Shown: positions 51,133 through 59,474 of the stretch, piece after piece
Layout: each line of letters begins with the position of its first letter
Position numbering within the stretch: the first letter of the stretch is position 1
Assembly (NCBI RefSeq): GCF_001625015.1
Contig: NZ_LVWJ02000011.1
Span: 188,501-252,500, forward strand
Length of the DNA: 64,000 bases
DNA from: Lewinella sp. 4G2
GTDB lineage: Bacteria; Bacteroidota; Bacteroidia; Chitinophagales; Saprospiraceae
Reading direction: 5' to 3'
Notes under the pieces: generated by a model
Seen by the model: the letters and a program-made list of their open reading frames with translations, nothing else
Database searches by the model: none
What the model was told of the DNA's origin: nothing
Made by a program: the position numbers and the translations under genes

Positions 51133-52055
51133 TTCCGGAAAAAAGAGCGTAGTCGCTCGATCCTATCGAAGCCCATTATTTTATAAGCTTTAAAATAGCC
51201 TGGCATTAACGCTGGGTCCAGCAAACTATGGTCAATTCCGTTCGGGAAGTACTTCTGGAAGGCGGCACGCCCCGCCAAATCGTCAAACGTATAGACTCTT
51301 CTCACACCCCGCAATGTTGCGGAATAAAAGAAAGCCTTGTTTGCAGTAAAATAATCTGGCCGGTGAAGGGCTAGCCAATCCACTGCGTTTACCTTTCGGT
51401 CCAACTCCTCGATTGCAAGTGGTAGGGGTCTTTCCTGGCTTAGGCTGTCTCCTTCGTCAAGATGGTATACGGAACCGGCGATCGGGTCGTGCACCCAACC
51501 TACCTCAGCTTGCAATAATTTGAGGTAGAGATCCATGTCTTCACCGTTGACCAGGGATTCACTAAAGTTGCCCACCGCGGAAAGGGCGGACTTTCGGTAC
51601 AAATTGGAATTGGTATTTCCCAAACCACCGTTGAAAACAAATCCTTTCCAGGGGTCAGCCGCCAGTGGTGCCGCGGGGTGGGTCCGCCCACGCTCTATTG
51701 TCGCCCACTGCCCGATGACCCAATCCACGTCGTCATTGATTAGCCCGAACTGCCGCTCGATCTTTCCCGCCAACAGCTCATCATCCGCATCCAGAAATTG
51801 GATCCACTCGAACTCGGCCAAGTCCAGACCAGCATTGCGGGCGGCGGAGCTTCCCTGGCGTGCTTCGGGAACCAGCCAGACAAATTCGGGGTAACGGTCT
51901 ACGTAGGCAGCCGCCACTACGGCCGATCCATCCGTGGAGTTGTTGTCCACGATCAGGATCTCCCCGACAGCCTCTCCCTGCAGCAGACAGGAGTCGACTG
52001 CCCGCGCCAACGTGGCTTCGGCGTTGTAAACCGGGATGATGACGGAACACTTCAT
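51120..52055 (-). CDS. Family 2 glycosyltransferase
   Basis: 311 residues. VIIPVYNAEATLARAVDSCLLQ, then ILIVDNNSTDGS and WIQFLDADDELL (DxD) define a GT-A family 2 enzyme; NGEDMDLYLKLLQ supplies the ED acidic motif. Its start codon overlaps the stop codon of the upstream sulfotransferase gene (ATGA), so sulfation and glycosylation are translationally linked here. Confidence 0.9.
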   Translation of the reverse strand: MKCSVIIPVYNAEATLARAVDSCLLQGEAVGEILIVDNNSTDGSAVVAAAYVDRYPEFVWLVPEARQGSSAARNAGLDLAEFEWIQFLDADDELLAGKIERQFGLINDDVDWVIGQWATIERGRTHPAAPLAADPWKGFVFNGGLGNTNSNLYRKSALSAVGNFSESLVNGEDMDLYLKLLQAEVGWVHDPIAGSVYHLDEGDSLSQERPLPLAIEELDRKVNAVDWLALHRPDYFTANKAFFYSATLRGVRRVYTFDDLAGRAAFQKYFPNGIDHSLLDPALMPGYFKAYKIMGFDRIERLRSFFRNHFR

Positions 52056-53104
52056 ACCGATTGTGGCTTGAACAAAGCGTTTCGTGCAGGAAGTGGATCT
52101 TCCGGGGAGTAGACCTCGATCCTAAAATACTGAAACACTTCCTCGATCCGAGCGCGATCCGAATCGGACACTTCGTGGAAGTGCTTCCTCAGTTGCTGCT
52201 GCGGATCCCGTAATAAATCACCCCGGTGGTCCGTGGCACTCGGCTTGCGGATGTCGGTGCTTTTGAGTCGAGACTGGGTATTTTCGCATAGATCCCATTC
52301 CTCAAGTATCCGGCCCAGTTCTTCTTCAGGGCGCAGTAACAGGTCCTCGTAAAATACGGGGATTACCCGGCCGGCCAACGATGCATCCCGCAGAACCGAG
52401 TGGTTCCGCATACACCAGATCGCCGTCCAGAACGACAGTAGGGAATGCCCGGATTGTAGGAATTCCCGATGCTCATGGTAAGCACCATTATAAGGTGTCA
52501 GTGGCGGTGGCGACCAATCCGCGGGGTCCTTCGTCGGGCGAAACGACCGCAAATAACTCACCGTAGCCGCCACCGGATGCCGCAACAACAGAATCGGTTT
52601 GTACTTCGGCTCAAATTGCTCCAGGTAAAAAGCCAGCAGCTGATTAGCCCGCACCATTTTCGTCAGGACGAATTCCGGGCGCAGCAACTGCCCCGGGCGC
52701 ACGTAACTCATCGTCCAGGGAGAACGCCGTTGCAGGGTTAAGGCTTCCTGGATGATCCGGGCGGAATTGGCATCATCCGCACCAGCCGCAATCGCCGGGT
52801 TCCAACCCCATTCTTTTAGCCCTACCCCATTATTGAAGTGGAAGGGCTCATAGTTAATTAACGTCCGGGGGATGGCCCGGTGGAGGGATTCCATCAGCCA
52901 ATTACTACCGCTACGGGGAGGGCTGAAGATCGTCAGCGATTGATCCAGGGAGAAGGGGCGGGTATTGACCAAGTGGCCAACGAATGGAGCCAGCGCAGCG
53001 GTACGGGCCCGCGCGTAGCGCCCCTTTACCAAGCGATTCAAACGGTCGGGGAGGGACCTTCGGGGAGCAGTTTTGTTCCGGTCCGTGGGGGTTCCCTTCG
53101 CCAT
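52052..53104 (-). CDS. Sulfotransferase
   Basis: About 350 residues. The PAPS loop is LTIFSPPRSGSNWLMESLHR; the 3'-phosphate motif is LLRHPVAATVSYLRSF. Family is the Stf0/heparan-type sulfotransferase superfamily. I use ATG 53104 (MAKGTPTDRNK), because the longer frame to 53164 would overlap the DoxX gene and include a copy of the dispersed motif. First gene of a two-gene unit with the glycosyltransferase ending at 51120. Confidence 0.87.
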   Translation of the reverse strand: MAKGTPTDRNKTAPRRSLPDRLNRLVKGRYARARTAALAPFVGHLVNTRPFSLDQSLTIFSPPRSGSNWLMESLHRAIPRTLINYEPFHFNNGVGLKEWGWNPAIAAGADDANSARIIQEALTLQRRSPWTMSYVRPGQLLRPEFVLTKMVRANQLLAFYLEQFEPKYKPILLLRHPVAATVSYLRSFRPTKDPADWSPPPLTPYNGAYHEHREFLQSGHSLLSFWTAIWCMRNHSVLRDASLAGRVIPVFYEDLLLRPEEELGRILEEWDLCENTQSRLKSTDIRKPSATDHRGDLLRDPQQQLRKHFHEVSDSDRARIEEVFQYFRIEVYSPEDPLPARNALFKPQSV

Positions 53105-53122
53105 TTCTTGATCCTTAATTCC

Positions 53123-53140
53123 GCACCTGCGGCAGCGCCC
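53123..53140 (+). repeat. Dispersed motif copy at the DoxX/sulfotransferase junction
   Basis: GCACCTGCGGCAGCGCCC, 18 bases identical to the core of the copies at 21396 and 34498. It abuts the stop codon of the DoxX gene and precedes the sulfotransferase start codon. Confidence 0.8.
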
Positions 53141-53538
53141 TATTTGAAGGTCTTGACGAACCACTTGTGGTCCAGGCTATAACGGCCGGGGCCAGCGATG
53201 AAGATAACTGCAGCCGCGACGGCGTAATGAAGCGGGAAGGACATCTTGCCCCAGGGGTCGCCGGCGTGGGCGATGAAGGCCGCTACCAGCATGGTGATGA
53301 TGTAGGGGATGGTAGACAGGCGCGTGAAAAAACCCGCCGCAATGAGGATACCACAAATGAATTCCCCGAAAGTGGCAAGGATCAGGCTGGTTGTGGTACC
53401 GACGCCAAGCGGGTCGGCGAAGGTGAAGTCGCCGGCAAATACTTTTTGCAGTTTTGGCAAACCGTGCGCAATGGCCATTTCGAGGCCAAACCATACGCGC
53501 AGGACGAGCAATCCCAGATCAATATTACCTTTCGTCAT
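53140..53538 (-). CDS. DoxX family membrane protein
   Basis: About 132 residues with four hydrophobic helices: LGLLVLRVWFGLEMAIAHGLPKL, LILATFGEFICGILIAAG, IPYIITMLVAAFIAHAG and HYAVAAAVIFIAGPGRYSLD. The DoxX pattern of R...HG..KL, a central E-x-x-x-G and the terminal GPGRYSLD is clear. Related to the small subunit of thiosulfate:quinone oxidoreductase, but most members are of unknown role. The start is ATG 53538; the longer frame runs into the SRP RNA region. Confidence 0.9.
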   Translation of the reverse strand: MTKGNIDLGLLVLRVWFGLEMAIAHGLPKLQKVFAGDFTFADPLGVGTTTSLILATFGEFICGILIAAGFFTRLSTIPYIITMLVAAFIAHAGDPWGKMSFPLHYAVAAAVIFIAGPGRYSLDHKWFVKTFK

Positions 53539-53586
53539 CGTTGAACAGCGTTCGGGTGGCGGGGCCGGTACGAGCCCACCGGGCAT

Positions 53587-53680
53587 AAAAAAAAGGCAAG
53601 CATACCGAACGCTCAACCTTCTACCCTTGCTGCGTTTCCGCCCTGGGGGAGTTCAAAAGGAGCTGTTCGTATGCTGCCCG
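53587..53680 (-). ncRNA. ffs: Signal recognition particle RNA (4.5S type)
   Basis: The minus strand carries the universal SRP RNA tip: CCCAGGGCGGAAACGCAGCA followed by AGGGTA. The GGAAAC tetraloop region and AGCA/AGGG asymmetric loop are those that bind Ffh. The flanks form a long terminal stem: GGCAGCATACGAACAGCTC at the 5' end pairs with GAGCGTTCGGTATGCTTGCC at the 3' end. A run of eight T follows, so the terminal stem also serves as terminator. Length of about 90 bases matches the short bacterial form without an Alu domain. It targets nascent membrane proteins to SecYEG. The 5' end is set from the -7 element just upstream. Confidence 0.93.
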
Positions 53681-53683
53681 GGG

Positions 53684-53691
53684 CAAAGGTA
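53684..53691 (-). promoter_or_regulatory. -7 element (TACCTTTG) of the SRP RNA gene
   Basis: An exact TAnnTTTG match ending four bases before the first base of the predicted RNA, supporting the 5' end near 53680. Confidence 0.75.
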
Positions 53692-53754
53692 GGCGCCGCC
53701 GGGGGACTATGAAAGCTTTTGTAAGTTTATTTAAAAGGCTCATTCCTTCGATCA

Positions 53755-53853
53755 AGTTTCTAGTTTCTAGTAGGTAGTAGGTAGTTCCGTAGTAGGCACT
53801 AGCCAACTAGAAACTAGAAACTGCCCACTAGGAACTGCCCACTAGAAACTAGC
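53755..53853. repeat. Inverted and tandem repeat block (CTAGTTTCTAG words)
   Basis: A perfect 17 bp stem AGTTTCTAGTTTCTAGT (53755-53771) with its complement at 53806-53822, flanked by TAGGTAGTAGG and ACTGCCCACTAGGA words, with a second copy of the right arm to 53853. It ends three bases before the stop codon of the gluconate-dehydrogenase-subunit-3-like gene. Confidence 0.88.
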
Positions 53854-53855
53854 CG

Positions 53856-54581
53856 CTAAGAATTGTTAATCAAGTTCTTGTTCTCATCCCATTCTGCCAT
53901 CTCCTCCCGGCGGTCTTGATTGACGTAGAGGGGTAGGTATTTGGGGTCGTAAGCTAAACCGTGTTTGTCGAGTACTTCCTGGGGTACGCCGTCCCAAACG
54001 TTGGGCATATTACCCTGGTAACCGAGGGATTTCATCATTCCCTCCCGGCTGGTAAAGTAGCAGACGACGGTCATATACCGTAAGTGGCCGAAGAATTCAG
54101 CGCCGGGCTCCATGGGGGTATCCTTGGCCTCTTCCGGGTAGGCGATATCGTCGACGATCTCGATCCGCTGCGCTTCGGTGATCTTGGCAAACGGGGCGCC
54201 GAAACGTTGTTTGCTCTCTGAGTTGAGCCACGCCAGGCCTCCGCGCAATTTGGTTTGGTGGGCATCGGGCTGGTCGAGGGCCATGAATTCGAGGAATTCC
54301 AGTAAGCCCGTGTCCGTCGCCTTCGGTTCTCCGGGTTCCCCCGGGGCGATGATGTCACCGAGGATACCAAGCGTTTCCAGTTCGGATTCGACGAAGAAAT
54401 TCTCATTGGCGATCCGCTGGTCATGGGCGATCTCGTGGGGAAGACGCAGGCCGTAACCCTTGGCGGCCGGCTCGATGTTGGCCTCAATTTCTACGGGTGT
54501 CTCGCAGCTGGTCGTTTTGGCCACAACGGCGGCACCGAGGCCACCAGCGAGGAGTGTCTTGAGTGTTTTACGGCGATCCAT
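53856..54581 (-). CDS. Gluconate 2-dehydrogenase subunit 3-like protein
   Basis: A 241-residue exported protein. The N-terminus DRRKTLKTLLAGGLGAAVVAKTTSC has a twin-arginine-like start and a cysteine that could be lipidated. FFVESELETLGILGDIIAPGEP...ATDTGLLEFLEFM is the family signature. It acts as the small partner that lets GMC-type dehydrogenases be exported and assembled. One base separates it from the GMC gene upstream. Confidence 0.9.
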   Translation of the reverse strand: MDRRKTLKTLLAGGLGAAVVAKTTSCETPVEIEANIEPAAKGYGLRLPHEIAHDQRIANENFFVESELETLGILGDIIAPGEPGEPKATDTGLLEFLEFMALDQPDAHQTKLRGGLAWLNSESKQRFGAPFAKITEAQRIEIVDDIAYPEEAKDTPMEPGAEFFGHLRYMTVVCYFTSREGMMKSLGYQGNMPNVWDGVPQEVLDKHGLAYDPKYLPLYVNQDRREEMAEWDENKNLINNS

Positions 54582-54582
54582 C

Positions 54583-56304
54583 CTAGATATTGAGTTTTTT
54601 GCGTTCAGAAATGATGTGGTCGGCCGCTCTCCAGGCGAGGGCCATGATGGTCCAAGTCGGGTTCTTATCGGCCTGGGACGTGAAGACGCCGGCGTCGGCT
54701 ACGTAGACGTTCGGGACTTCGTGAAGACGGCTGTTGCGGTCACAAACGCCCTGCTTCGGGTCGTCCATCATGCGCGTCGTACCGACTTCGTGAATGATGG
54801 CGCCGGGGGCCAGGAGACCGTGGTCGTTTTCGTAGCTCGGCACTTCGGGCTCAAAGAGCTCGCCGCCCATGGCGGTCAGGATCTCACGGATACTTTCCTG
54901 AGCGTGCTTGGCCTGCTTGCGCTCGTTATCCGTCCATTTATAGTGGAACTGCATGGTGGGGATGCCCCACTGATCCACCTTGCTCGGGTGGGTGGTGCAG
55001 TAGTTGTCGTACAGCGCCACGCTTTCGCCGCGGGCGGCGATGCCGACGGTCGCGCCGTACATAGCTTTGACTTCCTTAAGCATTGGGTTGCCGTAGCCGC
55101 CAACCTTGTGGCCCAGCATTTCCTGGATCTTGGTGAGGTTACCACCAAACCCGTAGCTCGGCATGCCCATGCCGCCGTAGATCTCGAGGTGGTAGCCGCG
55201 GGGGAAGTCGAGCTTCTTGCCCTTGCCCCACCAGGGTGCGTAGATGTGCATCCCCCCTACCCCATCTTCGTTGTACATCTCCCGATCCATGAGGGCAGGA
55301 ATGAAGGCGGAGGTGCCACAACCGGTACTATCGTGGAGGTAGCGCCCGAGGGTACCGGAGCCGTTACCCAGGCCATTCGTCTGACCGGGGGCGGAGGAGT
55401 TCATCAGTAGGCGGGCGGTTTCCACGGCGCTAGCGGCGAGGACGATCACTTTGCCTTTGATCTCGTATTCCTGGCGGTCATCCTTAGAGATGTAGCTCAC
55501 GGCGGTGGCCTTTCCGGTATCGTCGGTGATCACTTCGCGGGCCATGCAGTTGGTAAACAGGTCCACCTGGCCACGGCTCTTCATGGCGGGGAAGATGAGG
55601 CAACTGCCGGCACTGAAATCCGCGTAGACGGCGCAGGACCGCGCACATTGGTTACAGTAAAAACAAACGCCACGGTCCTTATTGATCTTCTTGGTCACCA
55701 TCGAAAGGCGGCCGGGGATGATAGGTATTCCCACCTTCTTACCGGCTTCCGTAGCGTACAGCTCGTGGAGGCGTGGTTTGGGGGGTGGCAGAAAAAAGCT
55801 ATCCGGATCGTTCGGCAAATTTTCGTTGGTGCCAAAAACGCCAATCAGCTTATCCACCTTATCGTAGTAGGGAGCGATATCGTCGTAAGAGATGGGCCAA
55901 TTCTCGCCGAGACCGTCGAGGTCTTTGCGGTGAAAATCATCCGGCCCAAAGCGCAGACTAATGCGGCCCCAGTGGTTGGTTCGGCCGCCGAGCATGCGCG
56001 TCCGCCACCAGGCGAATTCGGTATCGCCGAGGGCTTCGTAGGGTTCGCCGGGGATCTCCCAGCCACTCAAGCCGGCGTGGAAATCGCCGAAGGAGCGCAA
56101 CGTTCCGGCACCGCGGCGGGGGCTTTCCCAGGTACCGCGCAACTGGGTTTTCATGTCCTTATCGGCGGGGTCAAAATACGGGCCGGCTTCGATGATGGCG
56201 ATGCTCAGGCCAGCTTCGGCGAGCACTTTGGCGGCCATTCCTCCACCGGCTCCGGAGCCGACGATCACCGCGTCGTACTCCTTACTACTTTCTTTAATCT
56301 GCAC
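54583..56304 (-). CDS. GMC family oxidoreductase (membrane-associated dehydrogenase)
   Basis: A 573-residue FAD enzyme. The dinucleotide fold DAVIVGSGAGGGMAAKVLAEAG is at the N-terminus. A cysteine cluster (GVCFYCNQCARSC) at about residue 215-230 is typical of the gluconate-dehydrogenase-like branch and may hold an Fe-S centre. The C-terminus has HEVGTTRMMDDPKQGVCD, VYVADAGVF and NPTWTIMALAWRAADHI, including the catalytic histidine area. It oxidises sugar or polyol alcohols in the periplasm, with the small partner downstream. No signal peptide, consistent with export as a complex with that partner. Confidence 0.92.
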   Translation of the reverse strand: MQIKESSKEYDAVIVGSGAGGGMAAKVLAEAGLSIAIIEAGPYFDPADKDMKTQLRGTWESPRRGAGTLRSFGDFHAGLSGWEIPGEPYEALGDTEFAWWRTRMLGGRTNHWGRISLRFGPDDFHRKDLDGLGENWPISYDDIAPYYDKVDKLIGVFGTNENLPNDPDSFFLPPPKPRLHELYATEAGKKVGIPIIPGRLSMVTKKINKDRGVCFYCNQCARSCAVYADFSAGSCLIFPAMKSRGQVDLFTNCMAREVITDDTGKATAVSYISKDDRQEYEIKGKVIVLAASAVETARLLMNSSAPGQTNGLGNGSGTLGRYLHDSTGCGTSAFIPALMDREMYNEDGVGGMHIYAPWWGKGKKLDFPRGYHLEIYGGMGMPSYGFGGNLTKIQEMLGHKVGGYGNPMLKEVKAMYGATVGIAARGESVALYDNYCTTHPSKVDQWGIPTMQFHYKWTDNERKQAKHAQESIREILTAMGGELFEPEVPSYENDHGLLAPGAIIHEVGTTRMMDDPKQGVCDRNSRLHEVPNVYVADAGVFTSQADKNPTWTIMALAWRAADHIISERKKLNI

Positions 56305-56387
56305 GAGTCAAACTTTAATTCTGAGCCAAGATAACACAATAGGTGCGAAAGCTTTTCTTGCTAAAACACCTCTACCAACACATTCTT

Positions 56388-56406
56388 GGGCGCTGACGCA
56401 GGTACC
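56388..56406 (-). repeat. Dispersed motif copy, T variant
   Basis: GGGCGCTGACGCAGGTACC, matching the reverse complement of the motif at 17 of 19 positions, in noncoding DNA between the GMC gene and the TonB-domain gene. Confidence 0.7.
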
Positions 56407-56478
56407 GGGAAATGGGCAAGCAAACAGGACGACTATTCCATGATTCGTCGTAATTTGAGAGCCATAAACCCACCCTGA

Positions 56479-56943
56479 ATGTCCAAATCGAACCGTCCAA
56501 CTCACGTCTCCAAACCAGTCTACCCGGGTGGTGTAAAAGCGATGCGGAAGTTCGTATCCGCCAACCTGAAGTACCCAAAGGAGGCCCTGAAGAACAAGGT
56601 GGAAGGAACGGTCACCATCCGCTACAGCCTCGATTACCGGGGCAAAGTGGTGGCGGCGAAAGTGAAGAGCGGCCTGGGCCACGGCTGCGACGCCGAAGCG
56701 ATCCGCGTCGTCGAAATGCTACAGTTCAACGTTCCGCAGGCGAGCAAGAAAAAGGTGAGGATTCACCAGGACATCCAGATCCACTTCAAACTACCGAAAA
56801 CCAAGACCATAAAGGGGAACATCAAGCCCACCCAACCTACGGCGGCGGCAACCGGGACAAAGGTCGTCTACACCACGGCCAAGAAGAGTTCCCAGCAAAA
56901 AGGGTCGACCTCCAACGGGTACAGCTATACCATTAATTGGTAG
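56479..56943 (+). CDS. Small TonB C-terminal domain protein
   Basis: A 154-residue protein with the TonB C-terminal fold: KPVYPGGVKAMRKFVSANLKYPKEALKNKVEGTVTIRYSLDYRGKVVAAKVKSGLGHGCDAEAIRVVEML. There is no membrane anchor or signal peptide, so it does not look like a working energy transducer on its own. A basic Lys/Thr-rich tail follows. It stands alone between the GMC gene and pdxJ. Confidence 0.85.
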   Translation: MSKSNRPTHVSKPVYPGGVKAMRKFVSANLKYPKEALKNKVEGTVTIRYSLDYRGKVVAAKVKSGLGHGCDAEAIRVVEMLQFNVPQASKKKVRIHQDIQIHFKLPKTKTIKGNIKPTQPTAAATGTKVVYTTAKKSSQQKGSTSNGYSYTINW

Positions 56944-56967
56944 CCTGAGCGGTGAGGCGAGATTCAA

Positions 56968-57696
56968 TCAAGCCGCGTCCGCCAAACACTTGAGGTAGCG
57001 CTTGATCGTTTCTTCCAGCCCCAGGTAAAGGGCATCCGTAACGAGAGCGTGGCCAATGCTGACCTCCATCAAACCGGGCATGTGGCTGGCGAAGAAAGTG
57101 AGATTATCCAGGTTAAGGTCGTGGCCCGCGTTGATCCCGATCCCGGTGGATTGTGCGTAGGTGCACGCCCGGGTGAAGTCCGCCACGGCAGCTTTTGGAT
57201 CTTGCGCAAATTTGTTGGCGAAGGGGCCGGTGTAGAACTCGATCCGATCCGCACCGACTGCGAGAGCGCCGTCAATCATTTTTTCGTCCGGATCCACGAA
57301 AAGGGAAGTCCGGATGCCGGCCGCGGTGAAGGGCTCGAGGACTGACCTTAGAAAATCGGCCTCCCCTACCGTATCCCAACCGTGGTCGCTGGTGAGCTGG
57401 CCGGGCTTGTCGGGGACGAGCGTCACCTGATCGGGCCGGGCTTCCAGGACGACGTCTAGGAAGCGGCCTTCGGGGTAGCCTTCGATGTTAAGTTCGGTGG
57501 TCACCACTTCTTTCAGGTCAAATACATCCTGGTACCGCGCGTGCCGCTGGTCCGGCCGGGGGTGAATGGTGATGCCTTCGGCGCCGAAGCGTTCACAGTC
57601 CTGGGCGACCTTGACGAGGTTGGGATAGTCCGCCCCCCGGCTATTACGGATGAGGGCGACCTTATTCAGGTTAACGGAGAGACGAACGTTGGACAT
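56968..57696 (-). CDS. pdxJ: Pyridoxine 5'-phosphate synthase
   Basis: About 242 residues. PdxJ signatures: MSNVRLSVNLNKVALIRNSRG, AEGITIHPRPDQRHARYQDV, TELNIEGYP, QVTLVPDKPGQLTSDHGWD, and the catalytic-site GHDLNLDNL and EVSIGHALVTDAL. It condenses deoxyxylulose phosphate with amino-acetone phosphate to make the B6 ring. The start is ATG 57696; the frame to 57789 adds non-homologous residues. 120 bp after the serine acetyltransferase gene. Confidence 0.95.
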   Translation of the reverse strand: MSNVRLSVNLNKVALIRNSRGADYPNLVKVAQDCERFGAEGITIHPRPDQRHARYQDVFDLKEVVTTELNIEGYPEGRFLDVVLEARPDQVTLVPDKPGQLTSDHGWDTVGEADFLRSVLEPFTAAGIRTSLFVDPDEKMIDGALAVGADRIEFYTGPFANKFAQDPKAAVADFTRACTYAQSTGIGINAGHDLNLDNLTFFASHMPGLMEVSIGHALVTDALYLGLEETIKRYLKCLADAA

Positions 57697-57818
57697 ATTG
57701 TGGTGGGCAACTAAAAAAGGAAGAGAAAATGGGGATCGGCCGTCACCGGTGAACCCGTTGTTTGGACTGAACAAATACCAAAAGGTCATTGTGAGTTGAA
57801 GGAAATACCCGCAGTTTA

Positions 57819-58628
57819 TTAGGTAGGGTCCTGCGGCTTAGCGTCCTGCAGGTTCTTGTAGTAGATCCGGCTGTTGGGTGGAACGCTGCGCACGATCCAG
57901 GTGTTACCGCCGATGATGGACCCAGCGCCAATTATGGTGTCACCGCCGAGGATGGTTGCTCCCGCGTAGATGACGACGTTATCCGCAATGGTGGGGTGGC
58001 GTTTCGTCTTGGCCATGTCCTTCCGAACACTCAGGGCACCGAGGGTCACGCCCTGGTAAACCTTCACGTCATCACCAATGATGACGGTTTCACCAAAGAC
58101 GATTCCCGTACCGTGGTCGATACAGAACCTCCGGCCGATGGTAGCGCCCGGATGGATCTCGATCCCGGTCCGGCGGTGGGCGATCTCGCTGAGCATCCTG
58201 GGTACTAGTGGGACTCCCAACTGGCAGAGCGCGTGGGCTACCCGGTGGACGGCCAGCGCGTAAAAGCCGGGGTAGGTACTGATCACTTCGGTCAGGCTCC
58301 GAGCCGCTGGGTCTCCGGCCAGGATGGCGTTAGCATCTTCGTCCAGTGCTTCATAGATCGAGGGAAGGCGCTCTTCGAATTCGCTACGGATGGCTTCCGG
58401 TGTCCGGGTAAGTTGGCCATTGAGCGTATCCAGGATGGTGAATAGCTTGAGGTCGTTCGTCCGGTAGTGCAAACGCAACGCACGTTCGCTGGGGAAACGT
58501 ACGGAACTGTAGGCGGGAAAGAGAAACTGGAGGAGGTCCGCCAACCATTCATCGATGAGCCCCGGCGAAGGGAGTTCGTCGGCGGATTGGTGGGCGGCGT
58601 AGCGGTCGGAGAAGAATTGGCTGTTCAT
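57819..58628 (-). CDS. cysE: Serine O-acetyltransferase
   Basis: 269 residues. An N-terminal helical domain is followed by a left-handed beta helix: EIHPGATIGRRFCIDHGTGIVFGETVIIGDDVKVYQGVTLGAL, then IADNVVIYAGATILGGDTIIGAGSIIGG. The catalytic HPGA and DHGTG histidines are present. It makes O-acetylserine for cysteine synthesis. The layout is that of the longer (EpsC/SAT-like) form. Last gene before pdxJ on the same strand. Confidence 0.93.
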   Translation of the reverse strand: MNSQFFSDRYAAHQSADELPSPGLIDEWLADLLQFLFPAYSSVRFPSERALRLHYRTNDLKLFTILDTLNGQLTRTPEAIRSEFEERLPSIYEALDEDANAILAGDPAARSLTEVISTYPGFYALAVHRVAHALCQLGVPLVPRMLSEIAHRRTGIEIHPGATIGRRFCIDHGTGIVFGETVIIGDDVKVYQGVTLGALSVRKDMAKTKRHPTIADNVVIYAGATILGGDTIIGAGSIIGGNTWIVRSVPPNSRIYYKNLQDAKPQDPT

Positions 58629-58666
58629 GCCAGTTCAGTGTTTGGTGAGAAGGGGCCACGCTGGAT

Positions 58667-58694
58667 AAAAAAAGGACCGGCAAAATGCCGGCCC
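58667..58694 (-). terminator. Rho-independent terminator
   Basis: On the minus strand GGGCCGGCA / TGCCGGTCC with a T-rich loop, then seven T. It lies 234 bp after the ECF sigma gene ending at 58928, leaving an unusually long 3' untranslated region without a recognisable gene. Confidence 0.85.
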
Positions 58695-58927
58695 TTCGAT
58701 TACTGGATCATGGTTAACTTCAATAAACAACCATCAGGTCATACGATGGTTGGCTACAAATAATAAATAGTGCTGGGTTGGTTAATGTAATCTTCAATAG
58801 GTCGAACTCCGTGAATCAAAACATGAGAGAGACTGTGGTTAGGTAAGTCTTTCTTTAGTTCAGATTGAATGGTGGTTGTATAGACGTATTGTTTTCTTGG
58901 TTAGGCTGAGGGGGCTAAAGAGAGGTA

Positions 58928-59437
58928 TTAGTTTTGGTAACGATCGCCAATCATGGCCTTCATTTTCTGGCGAGCCAGGAAGATGCGGCTCTTGACGGTT
59001 CCGATGGGAATATCAAGGTGAGCAGCGATCTCTTTGTACTCGTAACCTTGGTAGAACATCAGGAACGGAATGCGGTAGATCTCACCAACCTCACCCATAA
59101 TCCGCTTCAGCTCGGCTAGGCGCATATCGTGCTCACCCTTATTAGGGATAGCAGAAGTGCTTTCGAGCGCGAACGTGAAGTTCTCAATTGGCTGGTTGAC
59201 GTGCTTGCGGCTCTTCATCTTCCGGTAGCGGTTGATGTAAGTATTACGCATGATGGTGGATACCCAACTTTTGAAGTTGGTTCCCATGGCAAACTTCTCG
59301 CGGTGACGGTAAGCGCGCATGGCGGTCTCCTGCATTAGGTCTTGTGCATCTTGCTGGCTGCGTGTAAGGCGGAGTGCGAAGGAGAAAAGGAGATTTTCAA
59401 GCTTGGCAATCTCGGAAGTGAATTCTTGGTTAGTCAT
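58928..59437 (-). CDS. ECF sigma factor, tandem paralog A
   Basis: 169 residues. Region 2: LLFSFALRLTRSQQDAQDLMQETAMRAYRH, NFKSWVSTIMRNTYINRYRK; region 4: YRIPFLMFYQGYEYKEIAAHLDIPIGTVKSRIFLARQKM. By eye about three quarters of residues match the gene at 59599. No anti-sigma gene adjoins either. The start is ATG 59437 (MTNQEFTSEI), because the paralog begins at the same residue; the frame to 59479 is rejected. Confidence 0.93.
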   Translation of the reverse strand: MTNQEFTSEIAKLENLLFSFALRLTRSQQDAQDLMQETAMRAYRHREKFAMGTNFKSWVSTIMRNTYINRYRKMKSRKHVNQPIENFTFALESTSAIPNKGEHDMRLAELKRIMGEVGEIYRIPFLMFYQGYEYKEIAAHLDIPIGTVKSRIFLARQKMKAMIGDRYQN

Positions 59438-59474
59438 TATTCTAATTGAACTGTGTATAAGGTGATAATGCTCT

